Made by a program: the position numbers and the translations under genes
The notes under the pieces: generated by a model
Databases searched by the model: none
What the model saw: only the letters and a program-made list of their open reading frames with translations
What the model was told of the DNA's origin: nothing
Part shown: positions 25,916 through 37,400 of the stretch, in pieces
How the letters are laid out: the number at the start of each line of letters is the position of its first letter
How positions within the stretch are numbered: position 1 is the first letter of the stretch
Assembly: GCA_003993805.1 (NCBI GenBank)
Contig: RSEF01000004.1
Span: forward strand, 70,123,424 to 70,187,423
Direction of reading: 5' to 3'
From: Himantopus leucocephalus
Taxonomy: Eukaryota; Chordata; Aves; Charadriiformes; Recurvirostridae
Length of the DNA: 64,000 bases

Positions 25916-28900
25916 GGACGGTTCTATGCATAAATTTGATCTCTTGGAGCAATTTGGTAGAAAATGTATGTTTTCATGACAAATACTACCTTATTTTTGC
26001 CCTTGCTAAAAAAAAAAAAAAAGGAATTCCTTATTGTCATCAGCTTGCATTTTCTCTGAATATCATGTGTGTTAATTTAATTGGCAAAGTAGGCATTATA
26101 ATGAATTTTTCCAACAAGTATTATTTTTACTGTACAATTTCTAACATATCGGGGAGCTGCAAGTTTGATACGCAGTATTTGAATGTCAACTCCATAGAGC
26201 CAACACAATCTGAAATAGTTGTATTAGAAAGTTAAGAACTACTTCCCCTGTATTAGCTTTCAAATAGGCCTTATACCCCAGTCTTCACATGTACCTTTGC
26301 AAGTAGGTAGCGGCAGAGTCTTTGGAAAATGAGAAAGAAACAGCATAGAGAGGGAGAAAAAGGGGAAGAGTTATTTGGGTTGGGTGGAGCGATGAGAAAG
26401 GCAAGCCCAAAAGTTTCGGGAAGGCAGCACCTGAACTTTCCAGGCCTAACTCAAGCGAACTACTTCATCTCTTAAAACTTGCATATCGTTAATTCAATCT
26501 AAATACTGCCTTTATTTCTCCAGCTTTCCTACTTGCCTTCAGATTTCATTCATATGTTTCGAAGATCTGTAGACTTTTCTAGGATGACATAGAAGGGTGG
26601 CCTAGAAAAAATGACGTGACCCACATGTTAGAGACCAACATAAAGTATAGTGCTGTGACTACATTCGTTTGTATTCATGATCATAATAATTCCAAGTCAG
26701 TGCAAACTGAGAGCATCATCCACAATATGTCTTTAAATATCCCATTTTTTTGTTCAATATAAAAGTACATCTGCAGTGAATAGAAGAATGATTGGGACGA
26801 GTCTTAGACATTTTTGTTGCCAACACATTTATTTGCTCACATGATAAAGCTAAACATAACAGCTCATGGGAGACGTTTATTTCCTCTCTGCTCTGTTTTT
26901 CTTATTATAGTGTTATGGTTCTTCCTTATTCTTAGCTCTCATAAGCCCCAGGGCACAACAGAGGTTTGTGGGCCCCTCTGCACCTTAGAAGCCTTTGCTA
27001 GGCCAAGGAAAATTAGTCTTTCTGGCTTGCGATGGGTTCTGAAGCGTGGAAGACAGATTGGTATTTTATTGACTTCAGCCCAAAGGTCTCCAATTTTATG
27101 TTACTCAGAATACTCTCACTAAGAGATAATTGTAATGTAACGTGCATATACCTATATTAGCCTGACATTCATTATTTTAAAAAAATAATAATAAATTACA
27201 CATTGTGGAGCAGTATAAAAAAACATTTTCAGGTATATAGGTTTCCCTTACAGCTTGGGAGAAATGTAGTCATTCTGTTTAAGAACTATGTTAGTACTCA
27301 TATTTCATGCTGAAGTCTGTATCCCTAGTCTTAAATATTGGGTTTGTGGGTTTGGGGTTTTTTTTCAGAATGGAAAATACCTATGAAATATATTAAAAGA
27401 GATGTATTGGCTTTTGAATTATTCTTCCCTTCTTACTAATAGTATGTTAGGAAAATTGTCTTCTGTATTTTAGAAGGATGAGAAACAAGATGGCGTAACA
27501 CCTGTGGCCTCACTATGAAAGATTCCATCATTTTCCATGGTTTCATTATGATTGACATCTTTTTTCAGATGCATATGTGTCACTCTGGCTTGAGTTCAAT
27601 CGTATCTGTATTAAGTTACTGAGCATGTGGTCCCAGATTCAGCCATCTAACTTCAGGAACTCCCTGTACAGTCAGAAGGAANTGTACAGTCACTTCCAGG
27701 GATGATTCAGATCTTTGCGAAGTAAGTCACCCTTTGGAAGTGCTTATCTTCCTGCACGGGCTATACCGAGAGCCTAAAGCAACCCAGTAAATTATCTGTG
27801 CCGAGAGAAGACAAACCCAACCGAGAAGGTCTCCTAGGCAACCCTATCTTGGAAACTCCCCAATCTGAGAAAAAGTCTCTTTCAAAGACGAGATCAATGT
27901 GCTGATGAGAGGACAAAGCAGTCTCTGCCATGTTGTTTGGGACATAGTTTCTGCATCTCTGGAAAGATAAAGAAGCCACCATAGCTATGTAGCACTAGAA
28001 CTACTGTGCCTGTTTAAGAAGCATGATTTGCTGCTGAAAAGCTGTACCTTCTCACTGCTCCCAGCACAGGTTTGAACTGCACTTGCGCACTATTTGCATG
28101 TATCGCAGGGGAAGTTGGCTGCAATCCCTACATTATAAACATACCTAATGTTTGTACAAACATTTTTGCAGACTTTATTTAGGAAAATATGCTCCCCTGT
28201 TGTTTGCACGCAGTCTTAAATGACTGCAGAATTTAATTTTTTTAAGTCCAGGAGGCAACTTTTCCAGATTGGGTAAAATTCTACTCTGACCTGGGCGACC
28301 AGTCCTGCATATATTCTCCATCCTGCTCTTGTACTTCAGAGTCAACTCCGCTACAAAAACATACAAAAAGGATCTGCAGAAAGCAAGTCTTTTAGTCTTA
28401 ATAAAAGCGAGAAAAACAAACAAACACCTGGAAGACCAAATATCAAAAAAAATAAACTTGACCTTAAGCTAAGTCAAGTACTTCAAAGTTAAACGCTCAT
28501 TTTTAAGGATGCCCATTCTTCCAGGATTCTCCTCTCATACAGCCTTTAATTATATCCTGACAATACAATCTTTAATTATATCCTATATATAATCCTTAAT
28601 TACGCTTACCAGGAGAGCCTGACAGAGGAAGACTGGGGCACAGGAAAGACGTAGGACTAAGCAGTGAATGGCTTTTGCATAGCGGTTTGTTAGCAGGGGA
28701 AAAAAAAAAAGAGGCTGGAAGGCTTAGCAGGTGAATGAAGCAGATGAATACATGAATAAAGGTGATATAGTAGCTAAGGCAGTTGAATTTACACAAACTA
28801 AGACTTCTTTCATTGGTCTACCACGTGTTGACCTGCTGAACAAAGGGCCTAAGGTCAAAGTCACTGCTTGGTGACTTTGCAGACTACCGCTTGCTTCGTG

Positions 28901-30949
28901 TTCTTCGTTTCCACTCATTCGCAAGCACCAGGCTCAGGGCTCATTTTCAGAGCTCGGACTCTGATTTGCTTAAAGATTTGCTGCTTCCTCTTTGGATCTA
29001 GGCTCCTGGCTTGGTTTCAGTTTTCCCCTGTATTAACAGTAATGATAATATTTACCCTTATAGCAAAATTTTGTGTCGACACTTATGCGGGACACAGTTG
29101 TTAGCAGCGCTGAACGAAATGGAAAGCCCTCTTTAAGGAAAATAATAATTCCACACTGTATGCAACAAATAAGACATAGGGCCATACATGAATAATGAGG
29201 ACGAAAATGTCAGCCCTGTCTTCTGAATGAGGGCCCTGCAATGAGAAAAGAGATGTCGTACAGATTATGCACAAGATAAAAATCTAACATATTTGAAGCA
29301 ACCAGAAGTTTGGTATTAACTAACTTTGAAGTGACTGCCTTAGCAACAAAACCCACTTTTAAAGTCACTTGTTAGGGTATATTACCTATGAAGAGTGAAA
29401 CATATTTTAAAGTATTGTTCAAGCGACTGACAGAATCTATTTGTTTTGCCTTGTTTTCTAATGAAATTAGGTTTATATGATTGCCCTGTCAATTTTCCTT
29501 GACTCTTCCCTGAACTCTTGACCAATATCAACCAAATTCAGCAGAGGATTCTCAAATGTATCCCATCCCCACACATTTTGCACCAATATGAAAGCAAACT
29601 GAGGAGCACCCCGTCCAAGAAAGTCTGCAGTGGGTCAGCAACAAGAAAGCAGGTGGTCACAGTGCTGCAGGTCCTCTGTTTTTGTAAAGCTGCATTTTGC
29701 ATTTGTTGGTCTACCAGACACCATGCAAACAGGTGTGGATGTATGGAGATGCTCAGGGGGCTTCTGGTTACTGGCACTGGCCAGGGCACCAAGGTGCTCT
29801 CGTACTATGTCCCCTGGTTGGTGTGACACACTGGGGCAGTCCTCTTCTCTTCCCACGACTGCATATCGACACATTTGGGGAGGCTTAGAAGGGCCTTCTG
29901 AGAGAGGTTCTCCTTCAGCATGGTCTCTTACAGAAGTCTCTCCGGTTTTATTTTATTTGGGGGGGTGAGTGGGGTAGGGTGGTATTTTTCTGTCAGGGAA
30001 AAAGACTCTTTTAAATTTCTATAGGTCCTGCAGCAGCTTGATTTAGTGTCTACTTTGGCAGTCTTTTATTTGGACATGAGTCCGTTGGCTCACACGGGAA
30101 CACCAGACCAAGACTTTAATCTTTACAAATTGCAGTTCTAGATTAATGATAATAATGATATTTACAGTGCATTCACAATGAACCTGGAAGTCATGTACAA
30201 TTTGTGCTAAGAGGAGAAATGTCATTTGCCTGTGTCTGCCTCGCATCTGTCGAGTTTTCCAGAAGATGAGGGCTATAGTCAGTCTTCAGAAATGGCTATC
30301 ACTGGCCATCCCCCAGGGCTTAAGCTTATGTTAACCTTGAACTGTTGGAAGCTGCAAACAGATCTATATTGAACTGGAAACAGAGTATGCACTTTGAGCT
30401 ATTAGGTCTGTCTACTGACGTCAAATTATCAGGAATATCAATTCTATTTAAAGTAGTGTGGAAAGGAGGTGATAGTACTAGAAAGTGATAGTTTTGAATT
30501 TGCCATTCATGGAGTTAATAAATAAGGCCCCAAAAGACTGATAGCATGAAACCAAAAATCACAGCCTTGTTCTCCAAAACTGCAAGATTTACAGCAGATT
30601 TACAATAAAGGACCATGATAAAATCAGGGTGTGGAGGAATTTGAATTTTTAAATCTAATTTTGATTCTCTTTGGAGTGACGTGAGAGCCACAAAACAGTG
30701 AATCCTTTGGAAAAGGAGATTAATAACGTAACACTCGGACTTAACCCGTGTGCCGTCAGAAATGTGGCTCCACCGAAGCTGCAGCACCTTAACGATACCC
30801 TCAACATCTGCACAAAACCTGTGCACCTCAAGCCAAAGGCGCAGAAGTTTCACATCACCTTATTAATTTAGACACACCTGCAGATATAAATATATATATA
30901 TTTTATAGGGAGGGATACATGAGGCAGTAACGGTTTCTTAAACTGGTGA
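25916..30949. other. Intergenic DNA, no gene seen
   Basis: AT-rich DNA with an A-run at about 26009-26023. A single N at 27682 is flanked by a 10-base repeat (TGTACAGTCA at 27665-27674 and 27683-27692). Overlapping frames on both strands at 29518-29968 are of moderate length but no family is recognised. Nothing here supports a gene. Confidence 0.5.
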
Positions 30950-31160
30950 GTGTGGCGATTACTCGACACAGGTAGGGCTAGAGAGAGGAGCCGTTTGGCG
31001 AGCGTGGAGGGGCCGGGATGTTCGGAGAGGGGGGGACACCCGCGGCGGGGCGGCGTTAAGACCCGGGGACTGCGCTGCTCGGAAAGGCGATGTTGGGTTT
31101 TTTTTTTGCGAGCTGGAGAAATCCCCCCCGTGCGGGCCGTGAGGAGGGAAGTCAGTCACC
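30950..31160 (+). promoter_or_regulatory. CpG-rich block upstream of SGCZ exon 1
   Basis: A short dense CpG block with a GC-box-like core (CGCGGCGGGGCGGCG near 31038) lies about 0.9-1.1 kb upstream of the SGCZ start codon. It may mark the transcription start or a separate upstream promoter. The transcription start cannot be fixed from sequence. An AT-rich TATAAATATATATA run at about 30885 is more likely simple sequence than a TATA box. Confidence 0.45.
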
Positions 31161-31536
31161 TGGCGGTGAAGGACAGTAAAACAGGAACGAAGGGGGAAAT
31201 CTCTGTCTCTCTCCCTTCTCTCTTCTGCAAGAGATCCACCTCCTGTTTTCCTCCCAACTCTTTTAGCATAACCTTCAAAGAAGACCATCCCCTACAGACT
31301 TTCTTATCTCTTTTTTTTTTTTTCCTTACTATTATTATTATTGAGAGAATACCTTTAGCTGCAAACCAATTTTTGAGTCTATGCAGGACTTGGGGGATTT
31401 TGTTATCTTGCCAGCGAAATTGTTCATCGCTAATGTCTTGCGCTCACAGGGTGCTAAATTAGCTGGCATGACGGAGAAAGGCTTTTATCATAGACTGTTC
31501 TCTTCAGTTTGAACACATTTGCTTGAAATTTGCTGC

Positions 31537-31596
31537 ATGATGCTGTCCAGGGAAGCAGGATTTTTTCTCGGGATGCAGCGATTCGCCGGTTTCTGA
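31537..31596 (+). other. Candidate upstream ORF, 19 codons
   Basis: Two adjacent ATGs (31537 and 31540) and a third in the same frame (31573) share one TGA at 31594-31596. If the SGCZ transcript starts upstream of this point, it would be an upstream reading frame able to reduce translation. Its place in the transcript is inferred only. Confidence 0.3.
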
Positions 31597-31785
31597 GCTT
31601 ATTGCAGAAGAGAAAAAAAAAAAAAATATCTTTAAACTGAGTGGAATTTTTTTATTTTTTCTTTGCGGTCTCCTCCTTTCATTGCCAGAGGACGCGAATC
31701 TCTTTCACCAGAGAAGGATCACCTGTCGCTTTAATCCTTAAGGGAGTTCTTTTTTTTTTTAAACAACAACAAAAAAAAAGTAAAA

Positions 31786-31816
31786 TATTTTATTTATTTA
31801 TTTATTTATTTATTTT
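31786..31816. repeat. (TTTA)n microsatellite
   Basis: About seven TTTA units directly after an A-rich run (31761-31785). It lies 220 bases upstream of the SGCZ start codon. Length is likely polymorphic. Confidence 0.9.
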
Positions 31817-31842
31817 AACCGGTGGAGGCGTGATCGCGGAGA

Positions 31843-31911
31843 ATGAGACTGAGGGGAGCTGCCAGGGTTTGGAGGACAAGGCTGAGTTTAGGCTGGAAAC
31901 TGAGAGACTAG
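31843..31911 (+). other. Candidate upstream ORF, 22 codons
   Basis: ATG at 31843 and TAG at 31909-31911 give a 22-residue arginine- and leucine-rich peptide. It ends 126 bases before the SGCZ start codon and does not overlap it, so reinitiation would be possible. The -3 base is a G (GAGAATGA), a better context than that of the SGCZ ATG. Relevance depends on the transcript start. Confidence 0.35.
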
Positions 31912-32037
31912 ATTCCCCCCTCCCTCTTTTTTTTTTTTTTCTCTTTTCCCTTTATTTTTTATTTATTTATTTTTTTGGGGGGGGGGTCACAACTTCCCCA
32001 GTTTCCCCCCTCCCGCCGCTCCGCTCGGTTTCGCTCT

Positions 32038-32076
32038 ATGGACAGATCAGCAAACCTGGACACGGAGGAGCTCAAG
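32038..32076 (+). CDS. SGCZ: Zeta-sarcoglycan, first coding exon (partial gene)
   Basis: Thirteen codons, MDRSANLDTEELK, run from ATG 32038 to AAG 32076 and are followed by the splice donor GTAGGC. As I recall it, human zeta-sarcoglycan long form begins with an almost identical 13-residue segment (MDRSTNLDIEELK) encoded by its own exon, with exon 2 starting at an in-frame Met (MTREQY). The phase-0 end here fits that. Zeta-sarcoglycan is a type II single-pass membrane glycoprotein of the sarcoglycan part of the dystrophin complex. This exon encodes only the extreme cytoplasmic tip. No upstream in-frame ATG lies in the adjoining open frame, so this is the start. The context is weak (T at -3, G at +4). 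The remaining exons are outside the window, as expected from the gene's very long introns. Assignment rests on 13 residues plus exon boundary, phase and CpG setting. Confidence 0.85.
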
Positions 32077-32299
32077 GTAGGCGACCCGCCGGGTGCCGCC
32101 GTTACGATTCGGGTTGGATCCCGTCCTGCCCTCTCCGCGGGGGGGCTGCGCGGGGCGGCGCGGAGCGGTGCGCGGGGCTCCCGCAGCCGCGGGCGGGGAA
32201 GTGGGGGGGGGGACGGGGACGGGGACGCGGAGCCGCCCCGCGGTGCGGGGGGAAGCGCTGGAGGGGCAGCTGCCAGAGCCGAGCGCGGCCGCGAGCATC

Positions 32300-32371
32300 G
32301 TGATAATAATAGTATTAATAATAACGATGATGGTGATGATGATGGTGGTGGTGATGATGATGGTGGTGCTG
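32300..32371. repeat. Trinucleotide-register array, GAT/GGT/AAT
   Basis: About 24 consecutive triplets of the form GAT, GGT or AAT/ATA lie 224 bases after the SGCZ splice donor. The array is impure and changes composition from AAT-rich on the left to GAT/GGT-rich on the right. It is likely polymorphic. Confidence 0.85.
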
Positions 32372-32499
32372 CCCGTGTGCTCCCCGGCGCTGCATCAGCG
32401 TCGGGCGCAGCAGTCATCTCGCCCTGGGAGGAGGCGGCAGCGGACCTGCGGGTTTCCCGGCAGAAGTTGCCTCTGAAGCCTTCCTCTCCTGGGCATCTC

Positions 32500-32526
32500 C
32501 TCTTCTTCTTCTTCCTCCTCCTCCTC
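32500..32526. repeat. (TCC)/(TTC)n tract at gap edge
   Basis: A pure pyrimidine triplet run reaches directly to the first N of the assembly gap. It probably continues into the unsequenced part. Confidence 0.85.
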
Positions 32527-33470
32527 NNNNNNNNNNNNNNNNNNNNNNNNNNNNNNNNNNNNNNNNNNNNNNNNNNNNNNNNNNNNNNNNNNNNNNNNNN
32601 NNNNNNNNNNNNNNNNNNNNNNNNNNNNNNNNNNNNNNNNNNNNNNNNNNNNNNNNNNNNNNNNNNNNNNNNNNNNNNNNNNNNNNNNNNNNNNNNNNNN
32701 NNNNNNNNNNNNNNNNNNNNNNNNNNNNNNNNNNNNNNNNNNNNNNNNNNNNNNNNNNNNNNNNNNNNNNNNNNNNNNNNNNNNNNNNNNNNNNNNNNNN
32801 NNNNNNNNNNNNNNNNNNNNNNNNNNNNNNNNNNNNNNNNNNNNNNNNNNNNNNNNNNNNNNNNNNNNNNNNNNNNNNNNNNNNNNNNNNNNNNNNNNNN
32901 NNNNNNNNNNNNNNNNNNNNNNNNNNNNNNNNNNNNNNNNNNNNNNNNNNNNNNNNNNNNNNNNNNNNNNNNNNNNNNNNNNNNNNNNNNNNNNNNNNNN
33001 NNNNNNNNNNNNNNNNNNNNNNNNNNNNNNNNNNNNNNNNNNNNNNNNNNNNNNNNNNNNNNNNNNNNNNNNNNNNNNNNNNNNNNNNNNNNNNNNNNNN
33101 NNNNNNNNNNNNNNNNNNNNNNNNNNNNNNNNNNNNNNNNNNNNNNNNNNNNNNNNNNNNNNNNNNNNNNNNNNNNNNNNNNNNNNNNNNNNNNNNNNNN
33201 NNNNNNNNNNNNNNNNNNNNNNNNNNNNNNNNNNNNNNNNNNNNNNNNNNNNNNNNNNNNNNNNNNNNNNNNNNNNNNNNNNNNNNNNNNNNNNNNNNNN
33301 NNNNNNNNNNNNNNNNNNNNNNNNNNNNNNNNNNNNNNNNNNNNNNNNNNNNNNNNNNNNNNNNNNNNNNNNNNNNNNNNNNNNNNNNNNNNNNNNNNNN
33401 NNNNNNNNNNNNNNNNNNNNNNNNNNNNNNNNNNNNNNNNNNNNNNNNNNNNNNNNNNNNNNNNNNNNNN
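32527..33470. other. Assembly gap, 944 N
   Basis: The gap is flanked by a TCC run on the left and ten Cs on the right, inside the CpG island. It is not the default 100-N size, so its length was probably estimated. Long frames spanning it are artefacts of reading through N. Confidence 0.99.
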
Positions 33471-33751
33471 CCCCCCCCCCAGTCGTGCTGGCCGTGAGGG
33501 AAGGCACGGCAGAGCTGTAGCCCTGCGTGGGTATTTGATGTGATGGAAGCGCGGGACGGAGAAGGTAATAAAACCACTTGCTGGAGAACCGCTGATCTTC
33601 ATAGCGCCTCGAGTACTGCCACCGCCTCAGCTGGGGAGTCCTCTCCCTCCTTCCTCAGCCTTTTCCAAGGTTTACAGGAGACAGCTGGTGTGGGAAAGGC
33701 AGGAGCTGAGTCTTCCAATTAAGGAGGGGAAAAAAAAAAGTTTTATTTCCT

Positions 33752-33880
33752 AGAATCATAGAATGGTTGAGGTTGGAGGGACCTTAAAGATCATCCAGTT
33801 CCAACCCCCCTGCCATGGGCAGGGACACCTCCCACCAGCCCAGGTTGCCCATCCAGCCTGGCCTTGAACACCTCCAGGGC
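33752..33880 (-). mobile_element. CR1 LINE, short 3' fragment
   Basis: CR1 3' terminus in reverse complement (TAGAATCATAGAATGGTTGA, GGACCTTAAAGATCATCCAG), then GCCATGGGCAGGGACACCTC, ending at CCTCCAGGGC. Compared with the 3005 copy, about ten bases are missing between CCAGGTTGC and CCATCCAGCC. It lies between the two CpG-rich blocks of the SGCZ promoter region. Confidence 0.93.
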
Positions 33881-33959
33881 TGTGTTTTTATTTCAACGGA
33901 TTCTCTTTAAAGGGTCTTTGAAGAAAATACGTTTATGCTAAAAGGGGACAGCACTTTGC

Positions 33960-34490
33960 AGGGACTGTCCTTAAAGCCCGAGAGGCACGTCTCGCCGCGA
34001 GCGGGGCACCCAGCGCAGGGCTGGTGGCGAGCAAGGGGCTTCCATTAATCTCGTAGTCAGCTGCGCTGCAATTAAAACTAATGTTGCGGCGTGGACAGGT
34101 TGAGCGACCTTGAGCCAAGCAGCGGAGCTGAGAAGTGACACTGCTCCGAAGCATCAGCACTTTAACCTCCCCCCCCCCTCCGGTNTTAAGAGCCGGGCAG
34201 CTCTCTGGGCCGAGCCACTCCGACAAAACGCTTTTCCAGGCTTTCCCAGGTGTTTTCCGGCTGCGGGGAGCGGGCCGGGGAGCGCGGCCGGCAGGGGGCG
34301 GTGGGGGCCCGCCCGCAGCCCCGCGCCCCGCCGGCACCGGCACCGGCGCTCCCGCCCCGGCCGGGCTCCCGCTGCCGACATACCGGGGGCGGAAAGGGGC
34401 CGTAGGGCTCGCACCGGCAGTTCTGGGTTTTCCCGCAGTGCGAAGCCTCCAGCCGCATCCCCACCGGCAGGGATGTAAGGGATGGGGGGG
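33960..34490. promoter_or_regulatory. CpG-rich block inside SGCZ intron 1
   Basis: Strongly CpG-rich sequence with GC boxes (GCAGGGGGCGGTGGG at about 34291) and repeated CCGGCACCGG words, about 1.9 kb downstream of exon 1. It may be the right shoulder of one large CpG island split by the gap and a CR1 insertion, or a separate intronic promoter or enhancer. A single N at 34185 follows a C-run. I see no coding exon in it. Confidence 0.55.
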
Positions 34491-37400
34491 CAAAGGTCTT
34501 GAGGACTAAAGCTGTTCCCAGCTGGTGACCTTGCTGTGGTTGGGCATCGTGAAGAGCAGCTCTGAGTCGTGGAAAGCTTTCAGCTGTTTCTGGCTGGGAG
34601 TCATTTCAGTGCTCCGCTCCTTCTCCCTTGGGCCAACAGCGTCCCTTGGGCCCGGGTAAGGGGACGGAGTTGGGGCGTAAGGGCAGCTGTAGGTCCGGAG
34701 GTGTTGAGTGAGCTCAATCCCACATCGTACTGCGCGGAGGGCTCGTGTGAAGAATGTCAAACATGGTAGCAGGGTGTCATAGCAGAACTTGCTGAGAATT
34801 TAAGAAACAGGCTGGACCCTGTCTTTCACGGTACTGGGTTTCCTCCATTATGACAAACGTATGCCAGTAAGCATCAAAAAGACTGACGGTAATTTCCCTA
34901 CTGATACTACAAGTCAAATGTGCCGTCTATAACGATAATATGTAATAATTATATTGCAAATATACACTATGTGATATATAAAGCTTTTATACATCTCAGA
35001 TCAGGCATTAAATATAAATTTGAAATCTGCATGTTATTTATTGCACTGATTACAATGAATTCTGAATTATATATATAATGATGTATAATGAATATACTTT
35101 TTGAAAGGTCATTTTGTGAAAAACTGAACAAGTATCATGTGTGCAACACCTGCTAATGAGGCTAGGTGTGCTTGTCCTTACTAGTCCATGCACGAATTCC
35201 TGATGAAACACATCAGTGCTGAAAAGAGAGACTACTCTTCCAGAGATTTTGAGCTGTTCTGGTTTTCCTTTGATCTGTCTCATCTTCTGTCTCGGATGCA
35301 TATATGAACCTTCCTCTGACTTTTTAATTCACAAGCCTGTGGGGCTTTTGTTTTAAAAGAGTAGTACTGAAAACACAGACTAATAATTCTGTTGTAGTTG
35401 CACTGTAGTCTTGGGTTTAGTGTTGTGAAGCACTTTCTGTTACCTAAAGTGAATGTGATTGTCTATACCTACATTTTGAACATACATGAAACTATACGGC
35501 TATGTGACTATTATGTATTTTATAGGGCTTCGCAATTTGTATATGCGTATAAAGCATGATGAATTAACCTACAAACTTTGCATTTAAGGTATTCAAAACT
35601 TATGTTGATGCATTTGTATTTAATTGCTTGAAATTGTCTGAGTTTGGTTTGCAAAGAAGGGTGGAGAGGCCTTTGTGTTTGCCGGACTCTTGTTGGCTTG
35701 TGATTTTCATTGATGCTGGGTAGGTCCTTACAGATTTTGTCCTTCATGTTTGTCCAGTCGTTTGACATACAGTTCCTTTAACATATATCACAACCATTTC
35801 TTTTATATTTGTTTAGTAACTACAATTTGTGTACAGTCTTAGATAGTGGGAGATAGTATTCTTGTAGTCTATAAAACACTCATACTTTTCTGGCGGAAAG
35901 TTGGTTTGTAATTGAACGTATGATAACAGTGATATTATTAGCCTGATGGAATTAAAAACATCCTGGAAACCATTTCTTATTTACTTGAAGATGCTGGCTC
36001 AGTGAGAATTTTTCATCACAATCCCGCAATGTTATTTTTAATAGTGTGTTCAAGTGTCTTGAAATTATCACTTTTAATATGCAAAAAATGTTAAACACTA
36101 CAGTATTTCTGAATCATCTTGTAAACACTAGCTGAATTTCTTTATTCAGTTCATGAGAAAATATTTATAGTCTGTTTACAGCTTTACATTTCCTGATGAT
36201 ATAGAACTACTTAACATCCACATGAAACTGGTCACACATGAAGTCTTGTGATAATAGTCTTCCAATGCGATTTATGTAGTTTATGACATATTTGATAAAG
36301 AAATTCAAACAAGGAAACCACAAGAGTTTAAGCAAGAGGTTGATTCAGTAGTTTTGTAGACTTAAGCATGTAAATCACTTCACTACTTTAATGAACAGGA
36401 GAAGTAATACCCAGAGGAATTCTGTAAATTTTTTCTTTAAGGAAGGAGCCAGAGAAACTCATGTGCTTGGTGTGGTGTGGGAGGACTTTTGATGAGACTA
36501 GGTAGGTGGTTATATTTCTGTTTTAAGTTAGTCATTCCATAATGAAAAGTATAGTACTCAGTAACACTCAACATATTCTTATGAAAGTCTACTTCATTTA
36601 TTCATGTCTCTGCTTGGGACATGAACATCTTAGCGTGGATACTAAGGGATTTGTCTTTTTAATGCAAAACCTGCTCTCTCCTACCCTTCTCTATCTACGT
36701 CCCTCCAAGAAACTGTCATGGTTTACCAAGGACCCTATCAGCAATACTCAATAAAGACAATTAACCTTTGCATTCACAGTCAGAGAATTCAGCCTTTAAA
36801 CCTTTCTTTGTGAAAGGTCAAGCTGAAATGGTTTTAAAGTAATATACATGCAAATTCCTTTTCTCCGTGTTCCTATTGTAGGATTTCCTCTCCATCTCCC
36901 AACATGTATAAGGACTAGACATAGTCCAGGAGGCTGGAGAGAATTCTATGCATAAGATATAGTTGTTCAGCGGACATAGAAAAAAGGTCAAGGCACTGGC
37001 AGTGCTCTCAGTATACATTTTAGAAATCATTCCTGTACTATAACTACCAAGAAACACTACTAAACTGTGGCTGAGCTTTTTGACATTGTATGTTACAGCT
37101 TTGCTAAGCTCAACACTCTTTAAATGGAAAATACATCAAAATCTGAAGGCTTGGTTAAAGGGAAAAAAAAAGCACTTTATCTTCCTGTTCTCCATGGCTT
37201 TTGGGATAAATATTGTTGTGTTTTCCTCTGCCACCATATTCTGTACTTTAAAAAAATAGATGTAAGAGATTTACATAAAGGTGGGCAACACATTTCTTTT
37301 TTTTTCCTGAAATGGAAGAGGTTAGTGTGTGCTGCTTCTTTCACTTGTTTCTATAGGTCTGAATGTAAGACTTGGAGACTACATATAACTCACACTAGAG

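Larger units (their letters stand above)
31161..32037 (+). promoter_or_regulatory. Likely SGCZ proximal promoter and 5' UTR
   Basis: The 900 bases before the SGCZ start codon are rich in poly-T and pyrimidine runs and hold two short upstream reading frames (31537-31596 and 31843-31911). The segment 31960-32037 is C-rich and runs directly into the coding exon with no acceptor-like AG at the boundary, so it is probably 5' UTR. The exact transcript start is unknown. Confidence 0.5.
31960..32526 (+). promoter_or_regulatory. CpG island around SGCZ exon 1 (left part)
   Basis: Dense CpG sequence surrounds the first coding exon and continues into the start of intron 1 (for example GGGGCTGCGCGGGGCGGCGC and GGACGCGGAGCCGCCCCGCG). 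It is cut off by the assembly gap at 32527. CpG-island promoters are usual for genes of this size and broad tissue range. Confidence 0.7.

Noticed and set aside
29518..29968. Several overlapping open frames of 63-112 codons on both strands
   Set aside because: Overlap on both strands with no recognisable protein indicates lack of stops by composition, not coding.
30885..30905. TATA-box candidate upstream of SGCZ
   Set aside because: It is part of a longer AT microsatellite-like run, and CpG-island promoters usually lack a TATA box.
31959..33602. Long open frames of 370-547 codons on both strands across the CpG island
   Set aside because: Most of their length is the N gap, and the rest is GC-rich low-complexity sequence. 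The + strand frame only contains the SGCZ exon by position and starts from a non-ATG codon.
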